A stretch of 63,852 bases of DNA, from positions 1-63,852 of the IMG/VR virus record IMGVR_UViG_3300030389_002358, one strand, 5' to 3'. Source of the DNA: a virus. Under the pieces are notes generated by a model. It made no database searches. It was not told the origin of the DNA and was given only the letters and a program-made list of their open reading frames with translations. The position numbers were made by a program, and so were the translations under genes. This document shows positions 18,567 through 27,987 of this stretch, piece after piece (the stretch's first letter is position 1; each line of letters begins with the position of its first letter).

Positions 18567-19325
18567 TTATTTTAGTTTTTTCTCAACTGTTTTAAAAATA
18601 TCAATACCGTCGTCAGTTTTAAAATACGCAGCTAATGCTGAGTATGGATTTTCATCAAATGGTACTTTAATTAATGTTTTATCAGTTGATCCCCATTTAA
18701 ATGTTCTTTGATCATTAGATAATTTAATGATACCTTGTTCAACCGCCTTAATACCCATATTTCTAATATTGATATTTTCATCATTAGCGAGTTCTAAGAA
18801 CAATTGTGGGTTATTCTGTGCAAATATCAAAGCGTCACGTTTAAGCTCCTTAGAAGTCATCTTAGATACATCATTTCCAACCTCTGATCTTAATATTGCT
18901 TCCATGTGATCAACATCTAAAGTTTTTACTAAGTTCATAGCTTCTAGTTGTAATTCTAATATGTCTATGTCGCTTGCCGCTTCTACATCTGCGTCAAATT
19001 CTTTATATACCGATCCTGAATCAGGGTGGTATATTGAAAGAAACTGTTGTAATGTAGTTTGTTCTTTTTCAACAAATAAGTTTCCGTTTCTAAAAACAAT
19101 ATGACCAAGTCTTTGTGGCCCTTTCATTTCATCAACAAATACTGTGTTTTGGTTTCTACAATACTTTATTTCTCTTTCATAACCAGCTTCATTATCAAAC
19201 CAGTATAATCCTCTTGATTTCATCATATAAACCGGAGGTATTCTATCACCTACTAGCTCATATAATCTATCTTTTACTTGCCACTTATTAGTGGGCTTTT
19301 CTGTTACGTTTGTTGTTTTTTTCAT
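18567..19325 (-). CDS. structural-region protein of unknown function (next to the major capsid gene)
   Basis: 252 residues, mixed charged and helical, no signal peptide or membrane segment, with a Lys-rich C-terminus. It includes an N-terminal half with aromatic residues (LYWFDNEAGYEREIKYC) and a C-terminal helical half with repeated Glu/Leu/Asn. It follows the capsid gene beyond a strong terminator (19361-19378), so it may be expressed at lower level than the capsid protein. A capsid-completion role would fit but is not shown by any motif I can see. Confidence 0.5.
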   Translation of the reverse strand: MKKTTNVTEKPTNKWQVKDRLYELVGDRIPPVYMMKSRGLYWFDNEAGYEREIKYCRNQNTVFVDEMKGPQRLGHIVFRNGNLFVEKEQTTLQQFLSIYHPDSGSVYKEFDADVEAASDIDILELQLEAMNLVKTLDVDHMEAILRSEVGNDVSKMTSKELKRDALIFAQNNPQLFLELANDENINIRNMGIKAVEQGIIKLSNDQRTFKWGSTDKTLIKVPFDENPYSALAAYFKTDDGIDIFKTVEKKLK

Positions 19326-19360
19326 GATATAATATAATAAAAGTTAAAAAAATAAAGTGC

Positions 19361-19378
19361 TAGGCGCCGAAGCGCCTA
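19361..19378 (-). terminator. Rho-independent terminator after the major capsid gene
   Basis: On the minus strand the hairpin is TAGGCGC-TTCG-GCGCCTA, a 7-bp GC-rich stem with the very stable UUCG tetraloop, followed within about 10 bases by a T-rich run (19346-19356). It sits 22 bases beyond the stop of the major capsid gene and before the next late gene. It would make partial termination and so high capsid expression relative to downstream genes. Confidence 0.75.
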
Positions 19379-19400
19379 ACTCTTTAAAAAATAATGTTAA

Positions 19401-20846
19401 TTATTTTATTAATACAAAGTTGTTTGCAGCTTGTACTACTAAACATCTTTCAGATAGGTAGTTAATCTCCATCTTATCGATGTTTGAACTAGTTGGTCCA
19501 CCAACTGATCCAGTCACCCAAGACTTTAATTTTCTATCATCTGCTTGTCCAGCTCTATATCTAACATGTAAGAAAGGTTTTCTTACGTTAGCTCCTACTT
19601 GCTGATCATATACTGAAGAAGTACCTGCAGGAATTAAAACTCCTTTGATATCTCCAATCATACCTCTTGTAGAAGAGTCGTTTAGATATTTCCAATCTGT
19701 TTTATAGAAGTCATATGAACCTCTTCTAAATCCTGTAAATCCAAGATTAAGTGCCATATCTTCAGAGTTTTCAAATACTCCGTAAGCAGTACCACCTTGT
19801 GATCCAACAGATATATTAGCTAATATATCATCAAATATTAGATTAGATGATCTATCTAAGTAAAGCATATTTTCTTCAATAGCTCCTTGCTTATCTAATT
19901 CAGCTAAAAGGTTATCAAAATCTGATAAACCATCGGCAGTTGCGTCTACTAAGTCAGTAGAAACAATACCTCTGTTTTCAATAGCAGAGAATAAACCTTC
20001 AGAACCTGCAACACCTACGTCAGAGTTTGCAGTAGCTGTACCAGATACCGCTGCTTTTTCAGCTTCAACTAATGACATCTCCATGTAATCATTGAATCTA
20101 GTTCTAGTGTCACCTGAAGATTTTAAATACCATAAGTATCCACCTTGTCCAGACTCACCAGCTACTTCGATCCAACCGATTTGAGCAGTGTCAGAACCAT
20201 TAATTTCAAAATGATCTTTAATAATCATTGGCTGATTAGTAAAAGTTTTGAAGTTAGGCTCAATAGAGTTTTGCATTGTATCAGTACCTTTATCAAACTC
20301 AGAACCGTATACAAAGAACTTAATAGCTACGGCAGTATCACTACCTGTTAATGTTGCTAAATCTTTGAAGTTTTGAGCACCATATGGTTTTAATGTTAAC
20401 TGATCAGTTGCGTTTTCAACACCCGTAGTACATAATGCTTTACATACTTTGGTTCCACCTGCACCAGTAATAGAAGCTACTACAGTAGCGCCTTTTCTTA
20501 CCGCGTGAGCTATGTTAGATCCTGACTGGTTGTCAATATCTTTGATAGCTGTTACAGCACCGTTTGTACAGTTGACTGTTGCTTTATAAGCTAAATGTAA
20601 TCTACCTTGCTCAGACCAAATAACTTGATCAGACTGTAAAGGCATTTCAGCACTTAGCATAGCTAGAAATCCAGATATAGTTCTGTTACCATATCTATCG
20701 ACTTCTTGCTCGTATAATTCAGGTAGATACTGTTGTGTCCACCCGTTACTTTGGATGTCTAAATAGTTAGATGCCAAAGTCATTTTTTGATAAGCTGGGC
20801 TTACCAAATTGGCCACCGCTGGGCCAGAAAAACTTGCTGTTGACAT
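19401..20846 (-). CDS. major capsid protein
   Basis: 481 residues, with balanced composition, few Cys, many Gly/Ala/Asp/Thr and no signal peptide. It follows the TerL, portal and acidic scaffold genes directly and is followed by a strong terminator, the standard place of an abundant capsid protein. The long N-terminal helical stretch (residues about 10-75) and the E-loop-like Gly/Thr segments are compatible with a HK97 fold, but I cannot prove this by reading. The start at 20846 is 27 bases from the scaffold stop. Confidence 0.8.
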   Translation of the reverse strand: MSTASFSGPAVANLVSPAYQKMTLASNYLDIQSNGWTQQYLPELYEQEVDRYGNRTISGFLAMLSAEMPLQSDQVIWSEQGRLHLAYKATVNCTNGAVTAIKDIDNQSGSNIAHAVRKGATVVASITGAGGTKVCKALCTTGVENATDQLTLKPYGAQNFKDLATLTGSDTAVAIKFFVYGSEFDKGTDTMQNSIEPNFKTFTNQPMIIKDHFEINGSDTAQIGWIEVAGESGQGGYLWYLKSSGDTRTRFNDYMEMSLVEAEKAAVSGTATANSDVGVAGSEGLFSAIENRGIVSTDLVDATADGLSDFDNLLAELDKQGAIEENMLYLDRSSNLIFDDILANISVGSQGGTAYGVFENSEDMALNLGFTGFRRGSYDFYKTDWKYLNDSSTRGMIGDIKGVLIPAGTSSVYDQQVGANVRKPFLHVRYRAGQADDRKLKSWVTGSVGGPTSSNIDKMEINYLSERCLVVQAANNFVLIK

Positions 20847-20873
20847 TTTTTTTAAATTTTAATGTTAAACTTG

Positions 20874-22040
20874 TTAATAATTTTTAAGTCGAAATTTTTG
20901 GTTGGAACTATTATCGCCGCTTATAACTCTCATTTTTTGGTTACCGATTTTAACTTGACCATCTGAAGTTTGTCTATTAACATTAATGTTTTTAGCTTCA
21001 CTAGTCATTTGCTTTACAGCATCGGCTTTACCTTGTTCATAAAAATGATTTGCCAAAGCGTCAGCGTTACGCGCAGAAAATAAAGCTTTGTGATAACCTT
21101 TAGCGTCTTGTAGTAAATTATCTTTACTAATATATCCACTAAAAGCTTTTAATACATCACTTTGCGCTTCTTTTGTTTGCGCCGCGTCTTTAACGTTGTA
21201 ACGATATTTCTTGTCCCCAACTTGAAAATCAAAACCTTTGAAGTTCTCATTAAATACTTTATCAGTTTCTTTATTAAAGTGTTTCTGTTGTTTTGCGTTT
21301 AGCTCTTCAACCTTAACCTGCTCATCATTATAACGATTGAAAAAATCTATAGCCTTTTGTTGTTCTGGAGCTAACCTTGAACCCAACTTGACTTCTTGGT
21401 AATATTTGCTCTTTAAACCTTCCAAATGGTTTTTAGCTTGTGCAACCGCTTCTTTATAAGCAAGCTTTTTTCGCTTTATGTCCCTTGGCTCATCTGTTTC
21501 TTCGTCATAGCTAAAATTATCTTCTAACATAAAATTAACTTCATCTGAAGACAAATGAGGTTTTGTAGATTTGTAATACTCTCGCAAGAGTGCTTCGTTA
21601 TCTACATTTGAGTAATCCGCGTTGAGTCGAACATAATCCTCTAACGTTCCACCAGTCTCATTCATAAAGTCTACGACTTTTTGTATGTTCTCTGGTAGTT
21701 CCACTTCTGGAGTTTTTTCTTCAATTTTTTCTTCAACCTCTTCTTCTTCTTCTACTTCTTCAGTAGTTTCAGGTTGCTCTTCTTCATCAGTTACTTCTTC
21801 AAGCACTAACTCTTCTTTTGTTTCTTCCTGTTTTTCTTCTTCAACAGGTTCTACATTAATCTTAGCATCAACTGGTTTTTCTTCTTCAGTAGTTTGATCT
21901 AAGTTCATTTTATAAGTACCGTCTTCCTGGAAGCCAGTATCTTTTTTAGGTTCTTCAGCTTTTTGCTCTTCAACTACAGTTTCTTCAACTTTAGTTTCTT
22001 CAGCTGTTTGCTCAACAACCTCTTCTTTGTTTTCTGCCAT
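20874..22040 (-). CDS. scaffolding protein
   Basis: 388 residues. The first 120 residues are extraordinarily acidic (runs of Glu, Val and Thr such as EEEEEVEEKIEE), followed by a helical, Lys/Asn-rich C-terminal half (about 170-388) that ends in a basic tail (KFRLKNY). The acidic N-terminus, helical body and basic C-terminus are typical of phage scaffolds that pack against the capsid protein through the basic end. Its place directly between the portal and capsid genes supports this. There is no protease motif. Confidence 0.75.
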   Translation of the reverse strand: MAENKEEVVEQTAEETKVEETVVEEQKAEEPKKDTGFQEDGTYKMNLDQTTEEEKPVDAKINVEPVEEEKQEETKEELVLEEVTDEEEQPETTEEVEEEEEVEEKIEEKTPEVELPENIQKVVDFMNETGGTLEDYVRLNADYSNVDNEALLREYYKSTKPHLSSDEVNFMLEDNFSYDEETDEPRDIKRKKLAYKEAVAQAKNHLEGLKSKYYQEVKLGSRLAPEQQKAIDFFNRYNDEQVKVEELNAKQQKHFNKETDKVFNENFKGFDFQVGDKKYRYNVKDAAQTKEAQSDVLKAFSGYISKDNLLQDAKGYHKALFSARNADALANHFYEQGKADAVKQMTSEAKNINVNRQTSDGQVKIGNQKMRVISGDNSSNQKFRLKNY

Positions 22041-22067
22041 AATATAATACTATATAATTAATAAAAT

Positions 22068-24485
22068 TTATCTTGGTTCAAATTGTTCCAAGTCAAATCC
22101 ACCTAAATTATCAAATCCAGAAGATTCAAATCTTTTAGCTGGTAAATCTTTTTTTCTTTGCTCAATCATTTCAGATTGTTGACTAGCTTGTATTCTAGTT
22201 CTTTCATCTTTACGATCTTCTTTGTACTTCTCTTTATCTTTAATTACACTTCTTTCTTGATCTTTAAGCCTCATATTTAAATTAAATTCTTTTTCCATTA
22301 AATCAAATTTAATTTGCGCTTCTTTTTCCATTTTCTCAATGTCAAGTTTGTTTTGCATTTGTGCTAGCTGTACTTTACTTTCAGTTACAACTTGTTGTTT
22401 TTGAGCTTCCGCTTGAGCTGCAGCTTGAGAAGACTGAGCGTTAGCATCAGCGTTTGCTTTTATATTTTGCTGAGCTATAGCTTGATCTCTTTCTTGTTTC
22501 TTTCTTCTTCTAAGTTTTAGTAATTGATTAGCTAACTTTAAATTCTTTACTTCTCTAATGTCAATAGCATCTTCAAGCTCTATAGCTTGTTGTTGTAATG
22601 CCATTTGTATATTATTTTCTAATCTTTGTTTTTCTTCTTCGTCTGGTTCTAATTCTAAGAATATGCCAAAATCATGTATATGTAATTCTTTAACTTGATT
22701 TAAAGTACCAACATTAAATCTACCTAGTGAATTTATAAACTGATTTCTACTGTTTGAATATTCTAATACGTCTGATACTCTTAATGAAACAGCCTCTGCT
22801 GTTTTTAAAGTTAAATAAATACCAGCATCTAATATGTGTTTTGTAGCTGTATTACTATTTGCCGCCGCTAATTTTTGTAAACCAATTAAAGACTTTTCAT
22901 TAGGCTTACTACCATCTCTTGCTTCATTTAAACCAGTTACATCACGAATCATTTGTAGATAATAATTATAAGCGTTTATTAAACTACCTATTTTAGCTTG
23001 ACCATTACTTGACTGTAATTCTTGTATAGGCATCCTACCATTATTAAAATCACCATCTTGCGTCATTGATCTGCCTATAACACTACCAGTTTGAAAATAC
23101 ATATTAAGTGCTTCTTGCGGGTTATAGTTTGTACCATTACCTAAATCTATTTCAGCTAAACCATCAGCATCTAAATAAACACCATCAGGTACCATACGTG
23201 ACATTACCTGTTGTAGTTTTAAATGCGTTAATTGTATCATATCAGCAAATGTAGTCATACGACTAACTAAAGATTCTGGTCTACCCTTGTACATACGAGG
23301 AGCAACTAAATTATAACTCATTGCTACCTTTGTTATATCTGATTTAGGCCTAGTCATATTTTCACACATTTTCCAGTCTAATAAAATATCATGGCCTAGT
23401 ATCTTAACACCTGCGTATAAAACTTCTATTGACCTTTGTACTCTTTCAAATCTAGCTCTTGAATCTTTTGGTGGGTTAAACGTATCATCTTTTTTCAAAG
23501 CTTTGCTTGCGCCGCTTGCTGTTTGTTTTACTTTGTAAACTTGATTATGAAATGTTTTATACTCAAAATACAATACATTAACATAATGTGTGTTTTGGCT
23601 GTCTTCAGGATAATAAACATACTTATCATATTTAGAGTCTGAATATTTTTTCTCTAAATCTTCTATTTGCTCGGTTGTTAGTTCTGGAAACTGTTTCTTT
23701 AAGTCTGTTATGCTAGTTCGCTTTACTTCGCCAAAATAATATAAATCATCAAAATATGGTGACTCGCTATAAGAATAAACTATTTTTGAAGGATCAGTGT
23801 ATTCTATTTTAATGCCTTCAGCTGTATTAAAACTATTTTTTACACACGCTATACCTAAAACAGCTAGATCATAGTCTAATCTCTTTTTAACTAAACTATA
23901 TTTGTTTAGATTCATTATATTGTCTAGCGCTTCTTCTTCTGCTATTTCAATTGATTGTTTATAATCAAGTTGCATGTGCACTGATAATTCTTCATCGTTT
24001 TCAGGTAATTTTTCAGGATCATTATTAAATGTATTTAAACCTGTTTGCGCTTGAACATTATCTTTAAATGTTTTAAACTGCATATCTTCTAACATATTTT
24101 CTATATAGTCAGTTCTTTTTTGTGCAGCTATTGGGTCTTGAGAAAATGCTTTTATTTTATATAATCTTTCAGATATACCATTAACAACAATATCTACAAA
24201 CTTAGGTATAATAGGTACAGGTTTCCAGTCTAAATTAAGATAAGATAAATCACCGTTTATAGATAATTCATCTTTATATTTTTGTATGCTTTGCTCGCCT
24301 CTTGCATATAATTTTAATTCGTGAAAATGATTAGCCGTATCATAGTATCTTGATCTACCTTGATCCTGCTTAAACCACTCGGATTCTATAGCCTTTGCAA
24401 CTTGCAAGCCATAATCTAAACTAGACTTTTCAATGTCTGGCACTGCCTGACTTGGAAAACTAGATTTACCTTTTGTTTTAATCAT
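22068..24485 (-). CDS. portal protein
   Basis: 805 residues, in the size class of portals in marine podoviruses and crAss-like phages. The middle (about 190-560) holds the alternating helical/beta body. From about residue 620 there is a long polar, Gln/Glu/Lys-rich helical tail with many Ala and Gln, typical of the portal barrel and crown. The stop overlaps nothing, while the start overlaps the end of the TerL gene by 8 bases. Location between terminase and scaffold makes this assignment secure, even without a diagnostic motif. Confidence 0.8.
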   Translation of the reverse strand: MIKTKGKSSFPSQAVPDIEKSSLDYGLQVAKAIESEWFKQDQGRSRYYDTANHFHELKLYARGEQSIQKYKDELSINGDLSYLNLDWKPVPIIPKFVDIVVNGISERLYKIKAFSQDPIAAQKRTDYIENMLEDMQFKTFKDNVQAQTGLNTFNNDPEKLPENDEELSVHMQLDYKQSIEIAEEEALDNIMNLNKYSLVKKRLDYDLAVLGIACVKNSFNTAEGIKIEYTDPSKIVYSYSESPYFDDLYYFGEVKRTSITDLKKQFPELTTEQIEDLEKKYSDSKYDKYVYYPEDSQNTHYVNVLYFEYKTFHNQVYKVKQTASGASKALKKDDTFNPPKDSRARFERVQRSIEVLYAGVKILGHDILLDWKMCENMTRPKSDITKVAMSYNLVAPRMYKGRPESLVSRMTTFADMIQLTHLKLQQVMSRMVPDGVYLDADGLAEIDLGNGTNYNPQEALNMYFQTGSVIGRSMTQDGDFNNGRMPIQELQSSNGQAKIGSLINAYNYYLQMIRDVTGLNEARDGSKPNEKSLIGLQKLAAANSNTATKHILDAGIYLTLKTAEAVSLRVSDVLEYSNSRNQFINSLGRFNVGTLNQVKELHIHDFGIFLELEPDEEEKQRLENNIQMALQQQAIELEDAIDIREVKNLKLANQLLKLRRRKKQERDQAIAQQNIKANADANAQSSQAAAQAEAQKQQVVTESKVQLAQMQNKLDIEKMEKEAQIKFDLMEKEFNLNMRLKDQERSVIKDKEKYKEDRKDERTRIQASQQSEMIEQRKKDLPAKRFESSGFDNLGGFDLEQFEPR

Positions 24486-26676
24486 TATTTATTATTTTTG
24501 ATAATGTTCCCTTATTATTGTATTTTGAAAAACCAAAATTAATTTTTGTTTTTAGTTTTTCACCTATTGGTGTATATAAATGTCTATTGCAACCCATTAT
24601 AGCTAAACCTGAACTAATAGTAGCATCAAACTTTGTTCTATTATTAATATCAAACTTAGACCATTCATTTAAAGTGTTATTAAATGGTAAGTTGTCTGAT
24701 TCACCTACATACTTTGATATATAACTCTCAATAGCTGAAGCGTGTGCTTGTTTAACATCTTCGCTTGAGTTTGGTATACCACCTATTTCTTTTTCTGTTA
24801 CAGATAATTTATTCCAAACTTTATCAGGTCTGTTCATGGAATAACCCCTGTAGCCTCTACGTTTTAAATAGTATAATAATCTTGGTTTATTATTTTCTGC
24901 TAACATTGGCATGCCATAAAAAAATAAAGCCATCAATACATCTTCAAAAAATATCTCTGCTGTTTGCGGCCTAGCTATATATTCTAAAAAAAATTTATTT
25001 GGTGGGCAATCTTCCATACTAAATTTAGTTAGCCCGTGTAAAGCTCCTTTAGAACCTTTGTTATCAACAGTGCCTGATATATCATAACTATCACAACCAA
25101 AAGCACCTATATGTTCGTTTAATGGAAATTTAAATCCATTTTTAATAAAGTATTTATTTTGTAAATTTAATGGCGGCACCCAAGATATATTAAATCTTCC
25201 ATTACTTAAATCAGGAACAAATACTACTTCAGTATCTTTTATACCATCTTTCCATTGAAAGTTACCTTTTATAGGTTTTTTATTATAATCATTATAATCT
25301 ATTTGTTCGTATATTTTTGCCAAGTTAAATATACTATTTTTTGTTTCGTCTCTAAACGCGTGTTCTTCAGTTCTTGGAAACTGTCTATAAAATTCATTTA
25401 AAGCATCTTGATCATTTTTTAAACCATCAGCTTCATTTTGCCAATGATCAATAACACCTATATCTATATAATCTCCATACGGACCTTTTATTTCTTTATC
25501 AGGTGTGTTAAAAACAGGTTGTCCATATTCGTCCATAAACCCTTCATAATTCCACTCCATAGGTATAAATAAACTATATAAGCCTGAACTCGTTTGTCCA
25601 TTTTTGTTTCTTTTAGTAACGTTTGACTCGTCATATATTTTTTTAAACTCTTTACCACCTTTATCCAATGAGTTACTTGTAGATCCCATCATACACTTAC
25701 CAATAACTCTACTACCTAATCTTAATGTTGTTTTAGTTACGCGCCAGTTATTTAATATGTTATTAGGTCTTTCCCACTTACCACTTTCATCATGTACTAA
25801 TAGTTTTAGTTTTTCACCATCATAACTGTTATCACCGGTATTTTTCCAGTCTATAGTTGTGTCAAGTCCATCTAACTCTTCTGGCTTTTGATCAGTGCTA
25901 GTTATATTACGCCTGGTAAGTTTTGAAGCTGGTACTCTATATGCTAATTCTGTTTTGGGCCTATCCATACCATCTTGTATCGGTTTGAAAAAGAACGGAT
26001 AATTAACGGATATTGGAACGACTTTATCAGTAAACATCTTTTTTGCATCGGGCCCAGACTTGGATAATATTCCAAACCTAGCATCGCTTGATATGGTTGC
26101 CATATTAACAGTTTCCCCTGATGCCATAAAGGAGAACCCAGATCTTCTATTTTTAAGATAACACATTCCGTAACATCTGGTATCCGCCTTACAAGCTTCC
26201 CAGAAAATGTAGAATAATCTGTTTGCTTCTCGGAAGTCTGGCTTCCCAACATCAATCTTTGACCACTGCAGGTACATATAATGAGTGCCAGTAATATAAG
26301 TAGGATTATCTTTGTTATAAAACCAAAAACCTTGTTCTCTTCTTGTAAATTCATTTTCAATATAATCTATATATTTATTTTTAAATGAATCAGGATATTC
26401 TCTCCAATCAAAAATAGTTTTTATTCTATGTAGTTCTTTTGGATAATTAGTAACTTGCCACTTGTTTTGTTTAAAACTATGGCAACGTTTAGGCGTTTTA
26501 GGTAAAGCTATTTTTAAATTTTGTATTTCATATATATCACCTATTTCACCTGTTTTAGATATAACAACAATATCGTGTTCTTTATTATATCCATATTTCC
26601 ATTTTTTACCTTTATTTAAGCGGTTAATGGTATTTGTTTTTATAGGTTTTATTATTGCATATAAACTATTATACAT
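24478..26676 (-). CDS. terminase large subunit
   Basis: 732 residues. The ATPase Walker A is of the deviant type KNRRSGFS (residues 175-182), Walker B is LLVHDE (292-297, Asp296 and Glu297), and the C-terminal nuclease part contains the acidic motif GAFGCDSYDISG. This protein packages DNA into procapsids and cuts concatemers. Long-form terminases with KxRRxGFS Walker A motifs occur in crAss-like and Cellulophaga phages. The start codon is shared with the stop of the small upstream TerS-like gene, so the two are translated together. Confidence 0.9.
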   Translation of the reverse strand: MYNSLYAIIKPIKTNTINRLNKGKKWKYGYNKEHDIVVISKTGEIGDIYEIQNLKIALPKTPKRCHSFKQNKWQVTNYPKELHRIKTIFDWREYPDSFKNKYIDYIENEFTRREQGFWFYNKDNPTYITGTHYMYLQWSKIDVGKPDFREANRLFYIFWEACKADTRCYGMCYLKNRRSGFSFMASGETVNMATISSDARFGILSKSGPDAKKMFTDKVVPISVNYPFFFKPIQDGMDRPKTELAYRVPASKLTRRNITSTDQKPEELDGLDTTIDWKNTGDNSYDGEKLKLLVHDESGKWERPNNILNNWRVTKTTLRLGSRVIGKCMMGSTSNSLDKGGKEFKKIYDESNVTKRNKNGQTSSGLYSLFIPMEWNYEGFMDEYGQPVFNTPDKEIKGPYGDYIDIGVIDHWQNEADGLKNDQDALNEFYRQFPRTEEHAFRDETKNSIFNLAKIYEQIDYNDYNKKPIKGNFQWKDGIKDTEVVFVPDLSNGRFNISWVPPLNLQNKYFIKNGFKFPLNEHIGAFGCDSYDISGTVDNKGSKGALHGLTKFSMEDCPPNKFFLEYIARPQTAEIFFEDVLMALFFYGMPMLAENNKPRLLYYLKRRGYRGYSMNRPDKVWNKLSVTEKEIGGIPNSSEDVKQAHASAIESYISKYVGESDNLPFNNTLNEWSKFDINNRTKFDATISSGLAIMGCNRHLYTPIGEKLKTKINFGFSKYNNKGTLSKIINND

Positions 26677-26948
26677 TACTTTGATTTTCTTTCAGCAAAA
26701 CCTCCAAATGATTTTGGTTGATTTTCTATTGGTTTATCTTCTAATATATTTTTTTCTGTTTCTATTCTGTTGAGTATTTCAAACGCATCGAATATAGCTA
26801 GCTTTTTAGTTGCAGCAGCGTTTTTTAATCTATCAGCAGAAACATCATCATCACTATCAACTATTTTTTCTTTAGCAACCTTTATTAGTTCATCAACTGC
26901 TTTGTATCCAGCTTCTATTATTTTCTTTTTCTTCTGGTTTAGATTCAT
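26676..26948 (-). CDS. terminase small subunit-like protein
   Basis: 90 residues, basic N-terminus (MNLNQKKKKI) and a helical body rich in Lys, Asp and Ala that could make the oligomeric coiled-coil core of a small terminase. It lies immediately upstream of TerL and its stop overlaps the TerL start. No DNA-binding motif is distinct. The small-terminase call is from position, length and helical composition. Confidence 0.6.
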   Translation of the reverse strand: MNLNQKKKKIIEAGYKAVDELIKVAKEKIVDSDDDVSADRLKNAAATKKLAIFDAFEILNRIETEKNILEDKPIENQPKSFGGFAERKSK

Positions 26949-27447
26949 ATTTAATTGTAATAAAATTTGTTTTTAATCTGTATAGTTTATCATCATCAAT
27001 CATAAACTCATATTCACCACTAGGCCTATAACCAACTATATCACCTTTTTTGTACTTATCAGAATATTGTACTTCTCCTATTAAATCATCTAATGGTTTA
27101 ACAAAAGTGTAACCTGGAAGAGCTTTCCATTTATTATTAGATTTATATGCGTATATTTGCGTATCATCTATTTTATATAAATTTTCTTTTATGTAACTAC
27201 TACTGTTTTTTTCTTTGCCTCTAGCGTCATGCCATCTTCTAAAAACATTATGATGGACTATTACCTCATCTCCAATATTAACACATGTATTAAATTGTGT
27301 TGGTAATCCTACGATTATACCTTGTCTACTAATATATTGATGAGAAAATATTTCAGTATTTAAAATAATTTCTTTGTCACCAATTTTTTTAGTATTGTTA
27401 TATCGCTTCGCTTTAGGTTTTATCAAAAAATAAAACGTGCTTTTCAT
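26893..27447 (-). CDS. GroES-like (chaperonin-10 fold) phage protein in the structural module
   Basis: 184 residues. It contains the features RQGIIVGLP, then NIGDEVIVHHNVFRRWHD (about 41-73), and later KKGDIVGYRPSGEYEF, which resemble a doubled chaperonin-10-like beta fold (G-x-V-x-x-GD followed by V-x-Y). Similar proteins occur next to terminase genes of flavobacterial phages. The true GroES partner of the phage GroEL is elsewhere (41747-42004), so this one may have a structural or regulatory job. It overlaps the TerS-like gene by 56 bases. Confidence 0.5.
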   Translation of the reverse strand: MKSTFYFLIKPKAKRYNNTKKIGDKEIILNTEIFSHQYISRQGIIVGLPTQFNTCVNIGDEVIVHHNVFRRWHDARGKEKNSSSYIKENLYKIDDTQIYAYKSNNKWKALPGYTFVKPLDDLIGEVQYSDKYKKGDIVGYRPSGEYEFMIDDDKLYRLKTNFITIKYESKPEEKENNRSWIQSS

Positions 27448-27665
27448 TAGTATTCAAGATTATATTCAACAGATATAGCCATGTTTTTATTAAAGTCTTT
27501 CCAAGGAATAACATCTTTATTTTTTTCAATAAAAATACTATACTTAGTTTCATTTTCTACTATATCGCAAATGACGTGCCCTCCGTAGACTTCTTGGCCT
27601 ACGGAGTAATGCATTGCGTCATTTTTATAATCTTTACCAATACTAATCTTCCGTATTAGTTTCAT
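27447..27665 (-). CDS. small conserved structural-module protein of unknown function
   Basis: 72 residues, beta-rich with aromatic and Lys residues and no signal peptide. It contains the segment SVGQEVYGGHVICDI and ends NLEY. It is overlapped at both ends by neighbours (27447 and 27643-27665), so all are translated together. An 8-bp inverted repeat (27581-27606) falls inside the gene. No family recognised. Confidence 0.6.
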   Translation of the reverse strand: MKLIRKISIGKDYKNDAMHYSVGQEVYGGHVICDIVENETKYSIFIEKNKDVIPWKDFNKNMAISVEYNLEY

Positions 27666-27912
27666 CAGTATTTTCCTGAGGTATTTCAGTTATGCTACCG
27701 TCTTGTATATTAATACTAACTTTACCATACTCTTCTTCTAGCGTTTTTTGAAACTCGCTTAATTCAGCTTGCATACCAGCTATATTATGTAGCAAAGCGT
27801 GCTTTTGAGACTCAATACCACCTAATTGTAGTTGAGCTTGGTTTATTGTATTAACTTTACCTTGAAGATCTTTTAAATGTTCTTCAGATATTTTTTCTAC
27901 TTTTTTATTCAT
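27643..27912 (-). CDS. coiled-coil protein (structural-module)
   Basis: 89 residues. The N-terminal two thirds form a typical alpha-helical coiled coil (Gln/Leu/Ile/Glu heptads, about 8-62), and the C-terminus is acidic and low in complexity. Such small coiled-coil proteins next to packaging genes are often scaffolding or tail chaperones. It follows the hairpin-rich gap 27913-27987, which also carries a close copy of the early element on the minus strand. Confidence 0.55.
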   Translation of the reverse strand: MNKKVEKISEEHLKDLQGKVNTINQAQLQLGGIESQKHALLHNIAGMQAELSEFQKTLEEEYGKVSINIQDGSITEIPQENTDETNTED

Positions 27913-27945
27913 AATTTATTAAATTTAAGTTAAAATTTACTTTAT

Positions 27946-27970
27946 TATTATCACATAAATAACGTGTTTA
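27946..27970 (-). promoter_or_regulatory. minus-strand copy of the spaced GATAATA element (candidate promoter)
   Basis: On the minus strand the sequence reads TAAACAC, an 11-base gap, then GATAATA (27952-27946). This differs from the early element (TAAATAC, 11 bases, GATAATA) at one position. It overlaps a hairpin with arms CGTGTT (27963-27968) and AACACG (27973-27978), and a 5-bp repeat (27979-27983 with 27987-27991) lies beside it. It is 34 bases upstream of the coiled-coil gene starting at 27912. Confidence 0.45.
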
Positions 27971-27987
27971 TTAACACGCTAGTTTCA

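Noticed and set aside
25944-26360. A 138-codon minus-strand frame inside the terminase gene
   Set aside because: It overlaps the clear TerL Walker region in another frame and shows no motif.
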